DNA of 49,479 nt from an uncultured Planctomyces sp. (GCA_937904325.1 CALGTK010000123.1:1-49479), one strand, 5' to 3'. Positions 24,987 through 34,906 are shown, counted from the first letter of the stretch. The notes: generated by a model not told the origin, from the sequence alone. Made by a program: numbers and translations.

Positions 24987-26369
24987 ATGCCCATGCCAAT
25001 CTTCGAAAAGTCCTCTGAACTGCCCGTCTCGGCGGATGAAGCTTTCGCGTGGCACTGCCGACCCGGCGCGTTTCAACGGCTTGCTCCACCGTGGGAGTCT
25101 ATCGAACTGCTCTCTTCGGAAGGTATCGAGGAAGGCTCACGAGCCGTGATCAAGATGAATCTCGGGCCATTCTCGAAGAAATGGATTGCCGAACATCACG
25201 ACATCATTGCTGGTCGACAATTTCAGGATCTGCAGGTGAGCGGTCCATTTTCGAAATGGAACCATACTCACTCAATGAACCCCGTTTCGGCGGATCAATG
25301 TATCCTGACAGACCGGATCGACTATCGTCCACCGCTCGGATTTCCGGGGCAATTTTTCGGTGGCCAGTTAATTCGCAGACAACTCGAACGGACCTTCGAG
25401 TACAGGCACTCGTTGACAATCGCCGATCTTAAATTTCACGCAGCTTTCTCAGAGGAGCCTACTATGAAAATTGCCATCGGCGGTTCAACAGGAATGGTCG
25501 GTTCGTCGCTGGTTTCGTTTCTGACGACCGGCGGTCACGAAGTTGCACGGCTCTACCGAAGCGGACCGTCTTTCAATGATGGGACAACGAACATCGTCTG
25601 GGATCCTGCAAAGGAAACCATCGACGCGGCGGCTCTGGAAGGCATGGACGCGGTTGTCCATCTCGGAGGGCATAACATTGCTCACGGGCGGTGGACCGAC
25701 GGAATGAAGCGCCTGATCCGCGACAGTCGAGTCAACAGTACGACTCTGTTGGCAAAGACGCTGGCTGGCTTGGCAAACCCTCCAAAAGTTCTCGTCTGCG
25801 CTTCGGCGATCGGCTTTTACGGTGACCGCGGTCAGGAAGTTATGAACGAAGAAAGTGAACCAGGGCCGACCTTCCTCAGCGAAACCTGCCGTGATTGGGA
25901 AGAATCAACTGCCGCTGCCCGGGATGCCGGAATCCGCGTCGTCAATCTGCGAATTGGAGTCGTGCTGAGCCCACAAGGCGGCGCCCTTAAAAAAATGCTT
26001 CTGCCATTTAAAATGGGCGGCGGCGGAGTCGTCGGCGACGGCAGGCAATGGATGAGCTGGGTTTGCCTGGACGAGCTTCCTCAGATCATCCTTCACGCAA
26101 TTCAGACCGAATCTTTGTCCGGGCCGGTGAACGCAACATCGCCAGGCACAGTCGACAATCGTGAGTTCACCAAGACGCTTGGCCGGGTCCTGAATCGGCC
26201 AACCATCATCCCAATGCCGGCTTTCATCGTGAAGCTGGCTTTCGGAGAGATGGGCAAAGAGCTCCTGCTCGGCAGCACAAAAACTGTCCCGAACCGGCTA
26301 CAGGCATCAGGCTACGAATTCGCGTTTCCGGAGTTGGAGCCGGCACTTCGTCATCTGCTCGGCCGGTGA
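24987..26369 (+). CDS. SRPBCC domain fused to TIGR01777-family epimerase-like protein
   Basis: A 460-residue protein. Residues 1-150 form a SRPBCC/polyketide cyclase-like domain (FEKSSELPVSADEAFAWH, GPFSKWNHTHSMNP). From residue 160 a Rossmann-fold SDR domain of the TIGR01777 (YfcH-like) type begins: IAIGGSTGMVGSSLVSFL (glycine motif 165-172), VVHLGGHNIAHGRWTDGMK, SAIGFYGDRG, and MSWVCLDELPQIILHAI, with the C-terminal DUF1731-type part (NATSPGTVDNREFTKTLGR, PAFIVKLAFGEMG). It is probably an NADP-dependent oxidoreductase or epimerase of unknown substrate. The SDR part begins at an internal ATG (25464) with gaggag 7 nt upstream, so a shorter product could also be made. Confidence 0.87.
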   Translation: MPMPIFEKSSELPVSADEAFAWHCRPGAFQRLAPPWESIELLSSEGIEEGSRAVIKMNLGPFSKKWIAEHHDIIAGRQFQDLQVSGPFSKWNHTHSMNPVSADQCILTDRIDYRPPLGFPGQFFGGQLIRRQLERTFEYRHSLTIADLKFHAAFSEEPTMKIAIGGSTGMVGSSLVSFLTTGGHEVARLYRSGPSFNDGTTNIVWDPAKETIDAAALEGMDAVVHLGGHNIAHGRWTDGMKRLIRDSRVNSTTLLAKTLAGLANPPKVLVCASAIGFYGDRGQEVMNEESEPGPTFLSETCRDWEESTAAARDAGIRVVNLRIGVVLSPQGGALKKMLLPFKMGGGGVVGDGRQWMSWVCLDELPQIILHAIQTESLSGPVNATSPGTVDNREFTKTLGRVLNRPTIIPMPAFIVKLAFGEMGKELLLGSTKTVPNRLQASGYEFAFPELEPALRHLLGR

Positions 26370-26402
26370 CCGCCTGCGATTGTCATAACCTGCACAAGCG
26401 GT

Positions 26403-27422
26403 TCACCGAACTTGCGGGGAGGTTTTGCGCACTTGCTCATAAAGAGCAATCACCCATTGGCGGAAGTTTCGGTCAACCGGGTCGAGGTTTTCAGTGCCCA
26501 GCATTTCGCAGAGCGTTCTGAGGCCACTCGGATCGCTGGTGGCGCGGTCTCTGAACTTGCGATAGAAGAAGGGCAGCAGACCTCGCTCCTGAAGATAGAG
26601 ACAGAAGTATCTGGCGTGGGCATACTCAACGGCTTGCTGCTCTTCACGGATGTTCCGCGACGAAACCAATGATTCAAGATTGCCGAGACGGCGATCCTGC
26701 ATGGCGCTGAGCAGGTGGTTCAATCGCCAGTTGGAAAGTCCATTGAGTTGCAGGCCGTCGTCAGAAAATTCCGCTTCTTCGTAGAGAGACGCCAGACCTT
26801 CGTCGAACCATTCAGGCATGTTTGGAAAATCAAAGTGCCCCAGCGCGTGGGTCAGTTCGTGAGCCAGCGTGCCGTCACCAGTTCCGATGTTGGCAACAAT
26901 GCGACGCTTGGTACGGATGTAGTATCCGTAGTAGTTGGCGGTGTTCCTCCGATCGAGCTTCCAGGCAACGTCACGGTAGGACCGCTCGTTCGAGTAGAGA
27001 AGCAACGTCAAGGGTGTGTCTGGTGACCGATCAAAGTACGCCAGATCGAGAGCACGTTTCGTCGGCAGAATGGTTTCTACGTAGTAGCGGTCCATTTCCG
27101 CTTCTGAGAGATCGCCACCGATAACAAACGGTGGTCGGACGATGATGCGGTCTCGAGCGTTGAGTTCCTGGTCAAGCTGTCTGGCGAGTTCGTCGCACAC
27201 GATGGTCAGCCTTCGCTGTTCGCGTTTGGCTGTTTCTGAGGTCGCGGGGGCAAGTCCTTCTTCCACACCGGCGTGCAGCTCGCCGATGTCGAACTCTCGG
27301 TGCAGAGAGCTGATCGTCGGCGCAGCCTGTACTTTTTGCGAAGGCCTGCCGACTGTCAGGAAGTAGCACCCTGCAATCAGAAAACCAGGCCCGATGACCA
27401 GAAGAATCGCTCGCGTCAACAT
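26403..27422 (-). CDS. Membrane-anchored HExxH metallopeptidase-like protein (DUF1570-like)
   Basis: A protein of about 339 residues. ATG 27422 is chosen because gaggga lies about 9 nt upstream and a signal/anchor follows (MLTRAILLVIGPGFLIAGCYFL); the open frame reaches back to 27479. The putative catalytic zinc site is LAHELTHALGH near residue 190, followed by PEWFDEGLASLYEEAEF, where the Glu residues could be the third ligand, as in gluzincins. DUF1570-type proteins of planctomycetes show the same order, 'HELtHa...P.Wl.EGla.y'. It probably acts in the periplasm. It converges with the epimerase gene (33 bp between stops). Confidence 0.78.
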   Translation of the reverse strand: MLTRAILLVIGPGFLIAGCYFLTVGRPSQKVQAAPTISSLHREFDIGELHAGVEEGLAPATSETAKREQRRLTIVCDELARQLDQELNARDRIIVRPPFVIGGDLSEAEMDRYYVETILPTKRALDLAYFDRSPDTPLTLLLYSNERSYRDVAWKLDRRNTANYYGYYIRTKRRIVANIGTGDGTLAHELTHALGHFDFPNMPEWFDEGLASLYEEAEFSDDGLQLNGLSNWRLNHLLSAMQDRRLGNLESLVSSRNIREEQQAVEYAHARYFCLYLQERGLLPFFYRKFRDRATSDPSGLRTLCEMLGTENLDPVDRNFRQWVIALYEQVRKTSPQVR

Positions 27423-27799
27423 AAACAGACTGTCCCTCACGCCGCCGCCAGCCGTTGTGGAATGCACCATCCGTTTCAACGAACGTGCAGGCTCCCTGGG
27501 GAACCCCTGCGTTGTTTGGAATTGTACTTTTCAGAACCAGCTGTCACGTGATACGAACTTGGATCATTTACCTCCTCGGCTAGAATCGTGGGCGTGTTGC
27601 CGTTGAATTCAGATCAACCGGCAGCCGCAACGTGGCTTGTGAAGCCGGGCTGCCAACTCTGCGGGTTGCGGATCAAATGAGAGTCGGCGTCAGGCGGTGC
27701 TTGAGGCGAACACCTGCTCGGGTATCCTACTGTCACGCAGTAGATGGCAACTGGACTGCTACCGTGCCAATGACGCTGCGATTCGAACGGGGCAAGTTA
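27423..27799. other. 377-bp divergent intergenic region
   Basis: This lies between the divergent peptidase and glgB genes. The glgB frame is open from 27632, but the 5' part lacks glycosidase homology and a ribosome-binding site. No strong promoter consensus, palindrome or RNA gene was recognised. Confidence 0.5.
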
Positions 27800-29650
27800 A
27801 TGAGCAGTACGAAGTACAACGACCTGGGGGCTCAGGTTTCCGAACGTAACGGTGTTGCCGGAACGCATTTTTCCGTTTGGGCGCCGAACGCTCGTGAAGT
27901 ATCGCTCGTCTGCGATTCGAACGACTGGCTGCACGATCGCAACTCACTGACGCCGAGTGAAAGTGGAGTCTGGTCCGGTTTTATCCCGAACATTCTTCCC
28001 GGCGAGAAATACAAATTCTCGCTTGTCGACGTATTCGGAAACACGATCCAGAAAGCGGACCCGTACGCGTTTCGGTCTGAATATAGACCAGCCACGGCTT
28101 CGATCGTCTGCGACCTGAGCGACTACGCCTGGGCCGATGATGAGTGGATGGCTTTTCGCCAGAACGCCAACTGGCTCGAAAGGCCGATGTCGATTTACGA
28201 GGTTCATCTGGGTTCGTGGCGACGCCCTGAAGACGGCCGCGACTACTTCACATGGCAAGAACTCGCAGAGCAGCTCATCGCGTACTGCCACGAACTCGGC
28301 TACTCGCATCTTCAACTGTTGCCGGTGTCGGAGCATCCGTTTGACGGTTCATGGGGTTACCAGGTCACCGGTTACTTTGCCCCGACCAGTCGATTCGGAA
28401 CGCCACACGAATTCATGTTATTCGTCGACCGGTGCCACCAGGCGGGGATTGGCATTCTGGTCGACTGGGTCCCCGCTCACTTTCCGACCGATGCCCACGG
28501 GCTGGGACGATTCGACGGAACCGGCCTGTACGAACACGAAGATCATCGAAAGGGCTACCACCCCGACTGGAACACGTACATTTTCAATTATGGTCGGCAG
28601 GAAGTTCGAGAGTTTCTCCTGTCGAGTGCCCGCTTCTGGTGCGACCTTTACCACGTCGATGGTTTGCGCGTGGATGCCGTCGCATCGATGCTTTACCTGG
28701 ACTACTCTCGAGACTCGGGCCAGTGGGTGCCGAACGAGCATGGCGGCCGTGAAAACACAGACGCCATCAGCTTTATCAAAGAGTTCAACGAAGTCATTCA
28801 CGGAGAATTCCCAGGAGCGGTGACAATCGCCGAAGAATCCACATCCTGGCCCAAAGTTTCCAGACCACTTTATGACGGTGGTCTCGGGTTCACAATGAAG
28901 TGGGACATGGGCTGGATGCACGACACACTGAAATACACAGCTCGCGAATCAATCTACCGAACCCACCATCAGAACGACCTTTCGTTCCGCATGATGTATG
29001 CGTTTTCAGAAAACTTCGTGCTGCCACTCTCGCACGACGAAGTCGTTCATGGCAAAAAGTCGCTGCTGTCACGCATGCCTGGGGACGAATGGCAGCAGTT
29101 TGCCAACTTACGATTGCTCTACAGCTATCAGTTCACGATGCCCGGCAAAAAGTTGCAGTTCATGGGCGGCGAAATCGGCCAGTGGAACGAGTGGAACCAC
29201 GACACGGAACTCGACTGGTCACTACAGCAAATCCCCACGCACGCGGGGATCAGCCGACTGGTCAAGGACCTGAACCGCCTTTACTGCTCAAACCCGGCGA
29301 TGCACCAGTTCGATACTTCTCAGAACGGGTTCCAGTGGATCGACTGCGACGATGCGGAGAGAAGCACCTACTCTTACATTCGTCGTTCGAGCGATCATGA
29401 CGACTTCTTTGTCATCGTGCTGAACTTCACTCCGGTCGTGCGCGAAGACTTCCGACTCGGAGTGCCGAACCCAGGCTACTATCGCGAAGTCTTCAACACC
29501 GACGCTGATATTTATGGCGGCTGCAACGTTGGCAACGAAGGTGGCACGTACAGCGAACCAATCGAGTCTCACGGCTTTGAAAATTCTCTGTCCATCACGC
29601 TGCCGCCCCTGGCGATGGTCGTCTTTCGGCTGGTTACGATTGATAAATAA
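27800..29650 (+). CDS. glgB: 1,4-alpha-glucan branching enzyme
   Basis: A 616-residue GH13 enzyme that forms alpha-1,6 branches in glycogen. ATG 27800 begins just before the CBM48 domain ([19 protein letters not shown]), with a ggggcaag purine stretch upstream; ATG 27770 is a possible alternative. The family segments [11 protein letters not shown] and [15 protein letters not shown] are present. The catalytic triad is visible: nucleophile Asp292 in [14 protein letters not shown], acid/base Glu345 in [16 protein letters not shown], and Asp413 in [14 protein letters not shown]. The C-terminal beta domain is complete. The length fits the short GlgB type without the extra N1 module. No glgA, glgC or glgP is adjacent, so glycogen genes are dispersed. 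Confidence 0.95.
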   Translation: MSSTKYNDLGAQVSERNGVAGTHFSVWAPNAREVSLVCDSNDWLHDRNSLTPSESGVWSGFIPNILPGEKYKFSLVDVFGNTIQKADPYAFRSEYRPATASIVCDLSDYAWADDEWMAFRQNANWLERPMSIYEVHLGSWRRPEDGRDYFTWQELAEQLIAYCHELGYSHLQLLPVSEHPFDGSWGYQVTGYFAPTSRFGTPHEFMLFVDRCHQAGIGILVDWVPAHFPTDAHGLGRFDGTGLYEHEDHRKGYHPDWNTYIFNYGRQEVREFLLSSARFWCDLYHVDGLRVDAVASMLYLDYSRDSGQWVPNEHGGRENTDAISFIKEFNEVIHGEFPGAVTIAEESTSWPKVSRPLYDGGLGFTMKWDMGWMHDTLKYTARESIYRTHHQNDLSFRMMYAFSENFVLPLSHDEVVHGKKSLLSRMPGDEWQQFANLRLLYSYQFTMPGKKLQFMGGEIGQWNEWNHDTELDWSLQQIPTHAGISRLVKDLNRLYCSNPAMHQFDTSQNGFQWIDCDDAERSTYSYIRRSSDHDDFFVIVLNFTPVVREDFRLGVPNPGYYREVFNTDADIYGGCNVGNEGGTYSEPIESHGFENSLSITLPPLAMVVFRLVTIDK

Positions 29651-29698
29651 AATGCCCAACACAAATGGAGTCTGAAGGCCGATCAAGTTGCCGCGTAA

Positions 29699-29985
29699 TT
29701 AGGAACTGGCCCAGAAGGCCGTCCTCAGGTAGACAAAATAAATCGTCGAAACAATCGACAGCCCGAGAACTGTCGCTGCGAGAATTCTTGTCCCTGCTGC
29801 GAGTCATAAAATATTCGACGAGAGATCAGACCACTCCAGTAGTAAACCACGAGCGGAACAACGTCTCCAGTAATCGCGATAAAAACTGCCGCTGAACGTG
29901 GACTCAGCGCTCGCCTCGACGTGCCGAATCCATCACGGATGAAGATTGCAACTATTGCGGTCGCAAACTGTTCATCTCTTCTGGA
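29699..29985 (-). pseudogene. Probable frameshifted small membrane protein
   Basis: Two hydrophobic segments lie in neighbouring minus-strand frames. The upstream frame reads AAVFIAITGDVVPLVVYYW; after about 15 more codons (ISRRIFYDS) the membrane-like reading continues in another frame as RILAATVLGLSIVSTIYFVY and ends LRTAFWASS with TAA at 29699-29701. Joined, they would give a protein of roughly 90 residues with two transmembrane helices. The shift falls near 29795-29805. No start codon with a ribosome-binding site was found. It lies directly downstream of the PQQ gene on the same strand. Either an inactivated gene or chance hydrophobic frames; a sequencing error would also explain it. Confidence 0.35.
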
Positions 29986-29995
29986 GTGATCAGGC

Positions 29996-31279
29996 TTACT
30001 TGTTCTTATATACGCAGTAGAGGTAATTCGATGTTCTCAGAAAGATCTCACCGTCGGAGAACGCTGGTGTCGAGTTGCTTGATCCGCTAAGCGAGTTGAC
30101 GGCGAGCTGCTCGTACTTCTCAGTACTGGGTGAGAACACAACCGTCTGACTTTTCTGATTGGTCACGTAGAGTCGTCCGTCGGCAAAACACATTTGCCCC
30201 CAACTGTTGGCTCCGGGGCCGCGGTCTTTCCAGACTTCCTTGCCCGTTTTCAGGTCGATGCACTGCAGAATTCCAGGTCCGGCGTTCGCCATGAAAATGT
30301 GATCACCGACGATGACTCCCGAGCTGATACGTTGCGGCTGTTTTGAATCGTCATGCCAGAGACGGTGAGATTCCGTGACGTCGCCTTTACCATCCAAACG
30401 GAATCCCAAGGCCGGGCCAGCATAACCGCCCATCGCAACTCCGATACCCTTGCTGATCAGCGGCGACGTGTAAACGAGGTTGCCGTTCTTTCCGACCAGG
30501 CCGTCGCACGACCAGATGACCGATCCGTCTTTGGGATCCAGCGAAACGACTCGCGTGGGCATGCTGCAAACAATTTGGCTGTTGCCACCAACGTCAGCGA
30601 TGACAGGTGTGCTCCACGAACCGGCCATCCGTCCGCCACGATCGTCGGTGCCGCCGGGTTCCTTGCGTCTCCAGATTTCGTCGCCAGTTTCGAGGTCATA
30701 AGCAATGATTGCTTGCGCCACTCCCGGGCCGAAGTTCAGAATAACTTTCCCATCGTGGATGACAGGTGACGAACCGTAGCCCCAGATGTGAGTCACTGGG
30801 CCCGGTTGATTTGACCAACGTTGCTTTCCAGCCAGGTCATAGCAGAACAGTCCAGCCGAACCGTGCCAGACGACGACTTTGTTATCACTGACCGCCGGGG
30901 TCGCTGCTCCAAACGGATTCGTCTGGTGAGTCTTTTCGCCAGCTTCAAACTCAACTTTGCGAATCCACTTTTCTGAACCGTCTTCACGATCAAAACAGTG
31001 CAGTCGTCGTTCGCTCCCGTCGTCAGTTGCCGAAGTGACAAAGACCATCTCGGACGCAACGACGGGACTTTCGTTGCCACGATTCGGTAATGCAATTCGC
31101 CATCGAATGTTGTCATCCTCTGACCAGGATGTCGGAAAACCAGTATCGCTGGTTACTCCGACTCCTGCCGGACCTCGAAATGCCGGCCAGTCTCCAGCGA
31201 CAAGATCGGCGACGAATCCAGAAATGCAGGAAAGGCAGATAACTCCACCGATGATCGAGCGACTGAATGACTGCAGCAT
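29996..31279 (-). CDS. Secreted PQQ-like beta-propeller protein
   Basis: A 427-residue exported protein with a signal peptide (MLQSFSRSIIGGVICLSCIS...) and the planctomycete opening GDWPAFRGPAGVGVTSD. Blades repeat as LHCFDREDGSEKWIRKVEF, AYDLETGDEIWRRKEPGG, SLDPKDGSVIWSCDG and CIDLKTGKEVWKDRGPG, giving a single-domain BamB/PQQ-type propeller. Unlike the paralogue at 8224-9720 it has no EF-hands, and unlike 402-3275 no extra domains. It probably acts as a surface or periplasmic binding protein. ATG 31279 opens directly into the signal peptide. It is divergent from the TPR gene across 291 bp. Confidence 0.88.
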   Translation of the reverse strand: MLQSFSRSIIGGVICLSCISGFVADLVAGDWPAFRGPAGVGVTSDTGFPTSWSEDDNIRWRIALPNRGNESPVVASEMVFVTSATDDGSERRLHCFDREDGSEKWIRKVEFEAGEKTHQTNPFGAATPAVSDNKVVVWHGSAGLFCYDLAGKQRWSNQPGPVTHIWGYGSSPVIHDGKVILNFGPGVAQAIIAYDLETGDEIWRRKEPGGTDDRGGRMAGSWSTPVIADVGGNSQIVCSMPTRVVSLDPKDGSVIWSCDGLVGKNGNLVYTSPLISKGIGVAMGGYAGPALGFRLDGKGDVTESHRLWHDDSKQPQRISSGVIVGDHIFMANAGPGILQCIDLKTGKEVWKDRGPGANSWGQMCFADGRLYVTNQKSQTVVFSPSTEKYEQLAVNSLSGSSNSTPAFSDGEIFLRTSNYLYCVYKNK

Positions 31280-31570
31280 GACGATGCCTTATTCACAAGT
31301 TTGAAAATGTTTCCGTGTGATAATCAAATCATGATTCCGCCAACTCTCGATCGCAACCGCCGGACGATCCGGGACTCCTCGAACGTTTGCGTGCTTCTGG
31401 TTGCGAACAAACTGTCGGTAGCCTCGCTCGATTATGCCGAGTTGGGCAAATTCGCTTTGGTTGGATCGTTAAGAGTCTCTTATAATTACCCACGGCCGGG
31501 CAAAGCTGTGACAAGATATCGAACAGGCTCGCCATCGCGTGACGTTCCCGCTTCCTGAATGGAGAGTCTG

Positions 31571-32518
31571 ATGGAGTCCGCTGATTTCGATACTGTGATC
31601 AAGAAGGCTCGCAAAGCTTTCAAGAGGAAAGACCTGCTCGAAGCGATCGATCTCTTTGAGGAAGCATTGGAAATCGAACCCGATGACATTGACGCGCACG
31701 AAGCGCTGGCCACGGCGTGCTATCTTGTGCAGGATCATGCAGGAGCGATCGAGCACTTCACCCGTCTCACACAACTTAAGCCACGAGACTCCACCGCCTG
31801 GGTCAATCTCGGAGCGATCCGCAACCTGCGGCAGGAATACCAGGAAGCGATAAAATCCCTGCGGAACGGAATTCAAAGAGATGGCAAAAATGCGGAAGCG
31901 TATTACAACCTGGGTATAGCTCAGAAGGGGCTCGGCCAGACATCGATGGCGGTGTCGGCCTATCGCGAGGCCGTTCGACTCGATCCAGACAACGTCGATG
32001 CCCATGTTAATCTGGGCAACATCTATATGGATCAGGTGAACCATCGCAAAGCCAAACAGCACTACGAGCAGGCGTTGAGCGTAAATCCTGACTTCGATCG
32101 TGCGAAACGTGGGCTCGCGCTTGCTCAAGAGATGCTCAACGGCGGCAACGCAGAAATGGCCAATCCGTTCGGCCGACTCGTTAACACTGACGAACTCGAC
32201 AAAAAAAACGCCACCGCCGCGAGCGTGCGAAAGCTCACCGCGGAAGAACGATTCGCAGATCGGCAACTGATCCAGTTAGCCGCAGCCGAATCCAGTAACC
32301 TGGCCGCTCATATGCTTACGCACCTGAAAGAGCACGTCGAACCTTCGCTGATGACGCTTGCTAAATTGATCGCCCAGGACGCTGGGCAGCAGCGGGGGAT
32401 GTACGAAGCCAGGCTGGAGTATCACCAGGCCGTTAAGTTTCTGAACGAGATATTCGGCAACTGGCAGGTCGAATTCTACAAGCTCAAGCAGAACGAATCC
32501 GATCTCGCAGCGAAGTAG
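31571..32518 (+). CDS. Tetratricopeptide-repeat protein
   Basis: A 315-residue cytoplasmic protein. ATG 31571 has ggag about 7 nt upstream and is preferred to ATG 31559. About five consecutive TPR units fill residues 10-190, e.g. AIDLFEEALEIEPDDIDAHE, AWVNLGAIRNLRQEYQEAIK, AYYNLGIAQKGLGQTSMAVS and AHVNLGNIYMDQVNHRKAKQ. The C-terminal third is alpha-helical without repeats, ending FGNWQVEFYKLKQNESDL. TPR superhelices bind partner proteins; no partner can be named from the neighbours. Confidence 0.88.
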   Translation: MESADFDTVIKKARKAFKRKDLLEAIDLFEEALEIEPDDIDAHEALATACYLVQDHAGAIEHFTRLTQLKPRDSTAWVNLGAIRNLRQEYQEAIKSLRNGIQRDGKNAEAYYNLGIAQKGLGQTSMAVSAYREAVRLDPDNVDAHVNLGNIYMDQVNHRKAKQHYEQALSVNPDFDRAKRGLALAQEMLNGGNAEMANPFGRLVNTDELDKKNATAASVRKLTAEERFADRQLIQLAAAESSNLAAHMLTHLKEHVEPSLMTLAKLIAQDAGQQRGMYEARLEYHQAVKFLNEIFGNWQVEFYKLKQNESDLAAK

Positions 32519-32660
32519 GTCTAGTCGAAACCTGGCTGATTAGAAAACACCAACAACCACCGATCTTCGCCAATCGTGTAGTGTGCTCGAAACTATTTCG
32601 AACATGCATCTTAGTGAGAATTAACATTCATCATCGTACCGTTTTCAGCCAGCTTCTCGC

Positions 32661-33608
32661 TCAGGACTTGCCGACGTCGTGCGACCAGCCGAGCCTGGGC
32701 AGTTCGAATTCCTTCCCGAGCGCTCCACGGAGCTGGCATGAATCTCCCACTACAATCTCGCCGATGCGTGAAAGAAGAATCGGCAGCGGGTTGTTTGCGA
32801 CAAGTTTCTTTCCATCTTCTGGAGAAACGGTGAAGAGCAGTTCAAAGTCTTCACCGTCGCCAAGAGCATGTTCGAGCGGCGATCGGTCATCGGCGACTGA
32901 CGCAGCAGCTTCGCTGATTGGGATCGAGCTTTGGTTAAGACAGGCTCCAACTTTGCTCTCTTCGATAATGTGATACAGGTCGGCGACCAATCCGTCGCTT
33001 ATATCGATCATCGCGTTGAGCTGGCATGTTTCACGAAGAATCAACGCTTCGCTGACGCGGGGCGTGAAATCGAGATGCCTGCCGGCGATGCTTCCGCCAA
33101 GATTGCCCGTCACGAAAACCCAGTCGCCGACTTTCGCTCCAGAACGAGTGATTGCTTTCCCGGCTGATACTTCACCCGTGATGGCAACATTGATAACGAG
33201 CGGGCCGTCCCACGAATTCGTGTCTCCGCCGACAATGACTGTTTCGAATTCCTCGGCCAGCGAACGCAGCCCATTGAAGAGTTGCTCGGCGAAGTTGTCG
33301 TTTCGATGCTCCCCGAGTCGGCGTGGCAGGGCGAGACTTACCAGTGCGTACTTCGGTCGACCGCTCATCGCGGCGACATCGCTGAGATTCACTGCAAGAG
33401 TTTTGCGACCGATCTGGAATGGCGTGGCCGTTGTCAGATCGAAGTGGACTCCTTCCAGCAGCATGTCAGCCGCGAGAAGAATCAAACCATCAGATGCCGA
33501 TACTACAGCAGTGTCATCACCGATGCCGGTCAGAACGTCTGGACTGCATCCAGTTGTCGAGCGAAAAGACTCGATGAGCCGAAACTCGCTGGACCGCTCA
33601 GGAAGCAT
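32661..33608 (-). CDS. thiL: Thiamine-monophosphate kinase
   Basis: A 315-residue cytoplasmic enzyme that phosphorylates thiamine monophosphate to the diphosphate cofactor with ATP. Motifs of the PurM/ThiL fold are present: GIGDDTAVV near residue 28, LAADMLLEGVHFDL, KTLAVNLSDVAAMSGRP, VIVGGDTNSWDGPLV, MIDISDGLVADLYHI and GDGEDFELLFTV. The length matches the family. Its start overlaps the end of the prepilin peptidase gene by 11 bp, so the two are probably co-translated even though their functions differ. The start region is purine-rich (gaaaagaag) directly before ATG 33608. Confidence 0.93.
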   Translation of the reverse strand: MLPERSSEFRLIESFRSTTGCSPDVLTGIGDDTAVVSASDGLILLAADMLLEGVHFDLTTATPFQIGRKTLAVNLSDVAAMSGRPKYALVSLALPRRLGEHRNDNFAEQLFNGLRSLAEEFETVIVGGDTNSWDGPLVINVAITGEVSAGKAITRSGAKVGDWVFVTGNLGGSIAGRHLDFTPRVSEALILRETCQLNAMIDISDGLVADLYHIIEESKVGACLNQSSIPISEAAASVADDRSPLEHALGDGEDFELLFTVSPEDGKKLVANNPLPILLSRIGEIVVGDSCQLRGALGKEFELPRLGWSHDVGKS

Positions 33609-34614
33609 CTTCTTTTCCGATCGATAGAGATCCGGTCGAACGCGGCTTGCCAGGAATCAGACGGTAGAGTCTCAGACAAATCAACAACGCGACGAACGCG
33701 GCCAGCGAAATACCTCCCAGAATGGCAAGTCCTGGAGCATCGCCAAACAGCTTTCGAATTGAAAACTCGTTGGAGATTTCCAGCATCCACAGTGGCCGCC
33801 AGGCAAACAGAACGACAACTGCCGCAATGCTGAGGTAAGGCCCAAACGGGATATACGTTCTGTTCGTGACAAGTCGAACTCCAAGCCCCATCGCAATACC
33901 GCAAAGTGGGGCGAGCAGAAAAACGAAAACCAGCGGCTGCCATCCGAGAAAACTTCCGATCATCGCCATCAGTGTGACATCGCCCAGCCCGAGGCTCTCC
34001 TGACCAAGCAACACGGACGAAAGCCAGCGGACGGTCCAGGTGACACCGCCGCCGGCAACCAATCCGGTCATGCTCCAAACGAAACCGTGCCAGTGGGTGC
34101 TGTCGCCGATCCACGCCGGAATGTACGGCCCGCGAAGGTCGACCACCGCCTGATTCCAGTCGACCCAGAAGTGCATCAATTGTGTGTCGCCGGAAATCGT
34201 CGCCAGCAGGACACCAGCGATCATTCCCGGAACGGTGATCTGATCGGGAATGATGTACTCGCGAAAGTCGGTCACGGTCGCGGAGATCAGCAACACGAGC
34301 AGGATGAGATGCCCTGTCGCTCGACCATACTTCCAGAACAGCGACGGCAGGACCTCACTTGTCGAATGCATCTGCAAGCCGAAGACTGACAGAAAGTACC
34401 CGGCCAGGATGACTCCAGTCGTGAAAGCAGTGATTAGACGAACCAGCGAACTCTTGTGGTAGCCTGGTGATGTTCCGCTCACACTGGCGTGCTCTTCGCA
34501 GAATTGGTCGCACATTCGCAGCGACCAGACATCGAGGGCCACGCCAAGCAGTAAGCCGAAGACGAATAGTCCGCCTGTGATGGCCTCGAATTGGTCCTGG
34601 ATGAGCTGGTCCAT
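33598..34614 (-). CDS. Prepilin peptidase (A24 family, TapE/PilD-like without N-methylase domain)
   Basis: A 338-residue polytopic inner-membrane aspartyl protease that cleaves type IV prepilin or pseudopilin leaders. The two catalytic aspartates are Asp116 in ATVTDFREYIIPD and Asp212 in the GxGD motif LGLGDVTLMAMIG. About eight hydrophobic segments are visible. The cysteine-containing N-methyltransferase domain of classical PilD is not seen; the N-terminus instead has an extra membrane segment and a ~30-residue hydrophilic loop. An insertion of about 40 residues (145-185, Trp/His-rich) lies between the catalytic sites. No pilin gene is nearby. It heads a two-gene minus-strand operon with thiL. 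Confidence 0.88.
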   Translation of the reverse strand: MDQLIQDQFEAITGGLFVFGLLLGVALDVWSLRMCDQFCEEHASVSGTSPGYHKSSLVRLITAFTTGVILAGYFLSVFGLQMHSTSEVLPSLFWKYGRATGHLILLVLLISATVTDFREYIIPDQITVPGMIAGVLLATISGDTQLMHFWVDWNQAVVDLRGPYIPAWIGDSTHWHGFVWSMTGLVAGGGVTWTVRWLSSVLLGQESLGLGDVTLMAMIGSFLGWQPLVFVFLLAPLCGIAMGLGVRLVTNRTYIPFGPYLSIAAVVVLFAWRPLWMLEISNEFSIRKLFGDAPGLAILGGISLAAFVALLICLRLYRLIPGKPRSTGSLSIGKEDAS

Positions 34615-34698
34615 GAATTGTCGAGAGCTTAGGTCGGAGTCGTAAATTCAAAAGGGAACCAACTGCCGGAAAGTCCCAGAGTCGGCCGGCCAGTAAGT

Positions 34699-34715
34699 TT
34701 GGCACAGCAGTTGCC
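34699..34715 (+). promoter_or_regulatory. Sigma-54 (RpoN) type -24/-12 promoter upstream of amt
   Basis: The sequence ttggcac-agcag-ttgcc matches the sigma-54 consensus (TGGCAC-N5-TTGCW) in every core position except the last. GG and GC are correctly spaced (GG at 34701-34702, GC at 34713-34714). Transcription would start near 34726, giving a leader of about 180 nt before amt ATG 34907. Nitrogen-regulated amt/glnK transcription is commonly sigma-54-dependent, and an activator of that sigma factor is encoded immediately downstream. Confidence 0.7.
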
Positions 34716-34906
34716 TTGCAGTCTGAGCGTATCGCAGCGGGCCATAAGTCGCTACTCACAGAGCCCGCCTGGAAATGAGTATTACAAACATCGTGACGGT
34801 TGCTGCCCGTCGATTACGACCCATGGAAACGTGCCCTCAATAATCGGCCCTCAACCCACACGGTGAATGGTAGTTTCGGCGATCATTTACTGAAAAAGGA
34901 CAGGCA

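Noticed and set aside
29665-29895. 76-codon plus-strand ORF after glgB
   Set aside because: Ser/Arg-rich composition without motif or ribosome-binding site; the minus strand gives a more convincing membrane-protein signal.
34699-34715. Reading the sigma-54-like site on the minus strand toward the prepilin peptidase
   Set aside because: The partly symmetrical site keeps GG-N10-GC on the minus strand, but the flanking consensus bases match much worse than on the plus strand.
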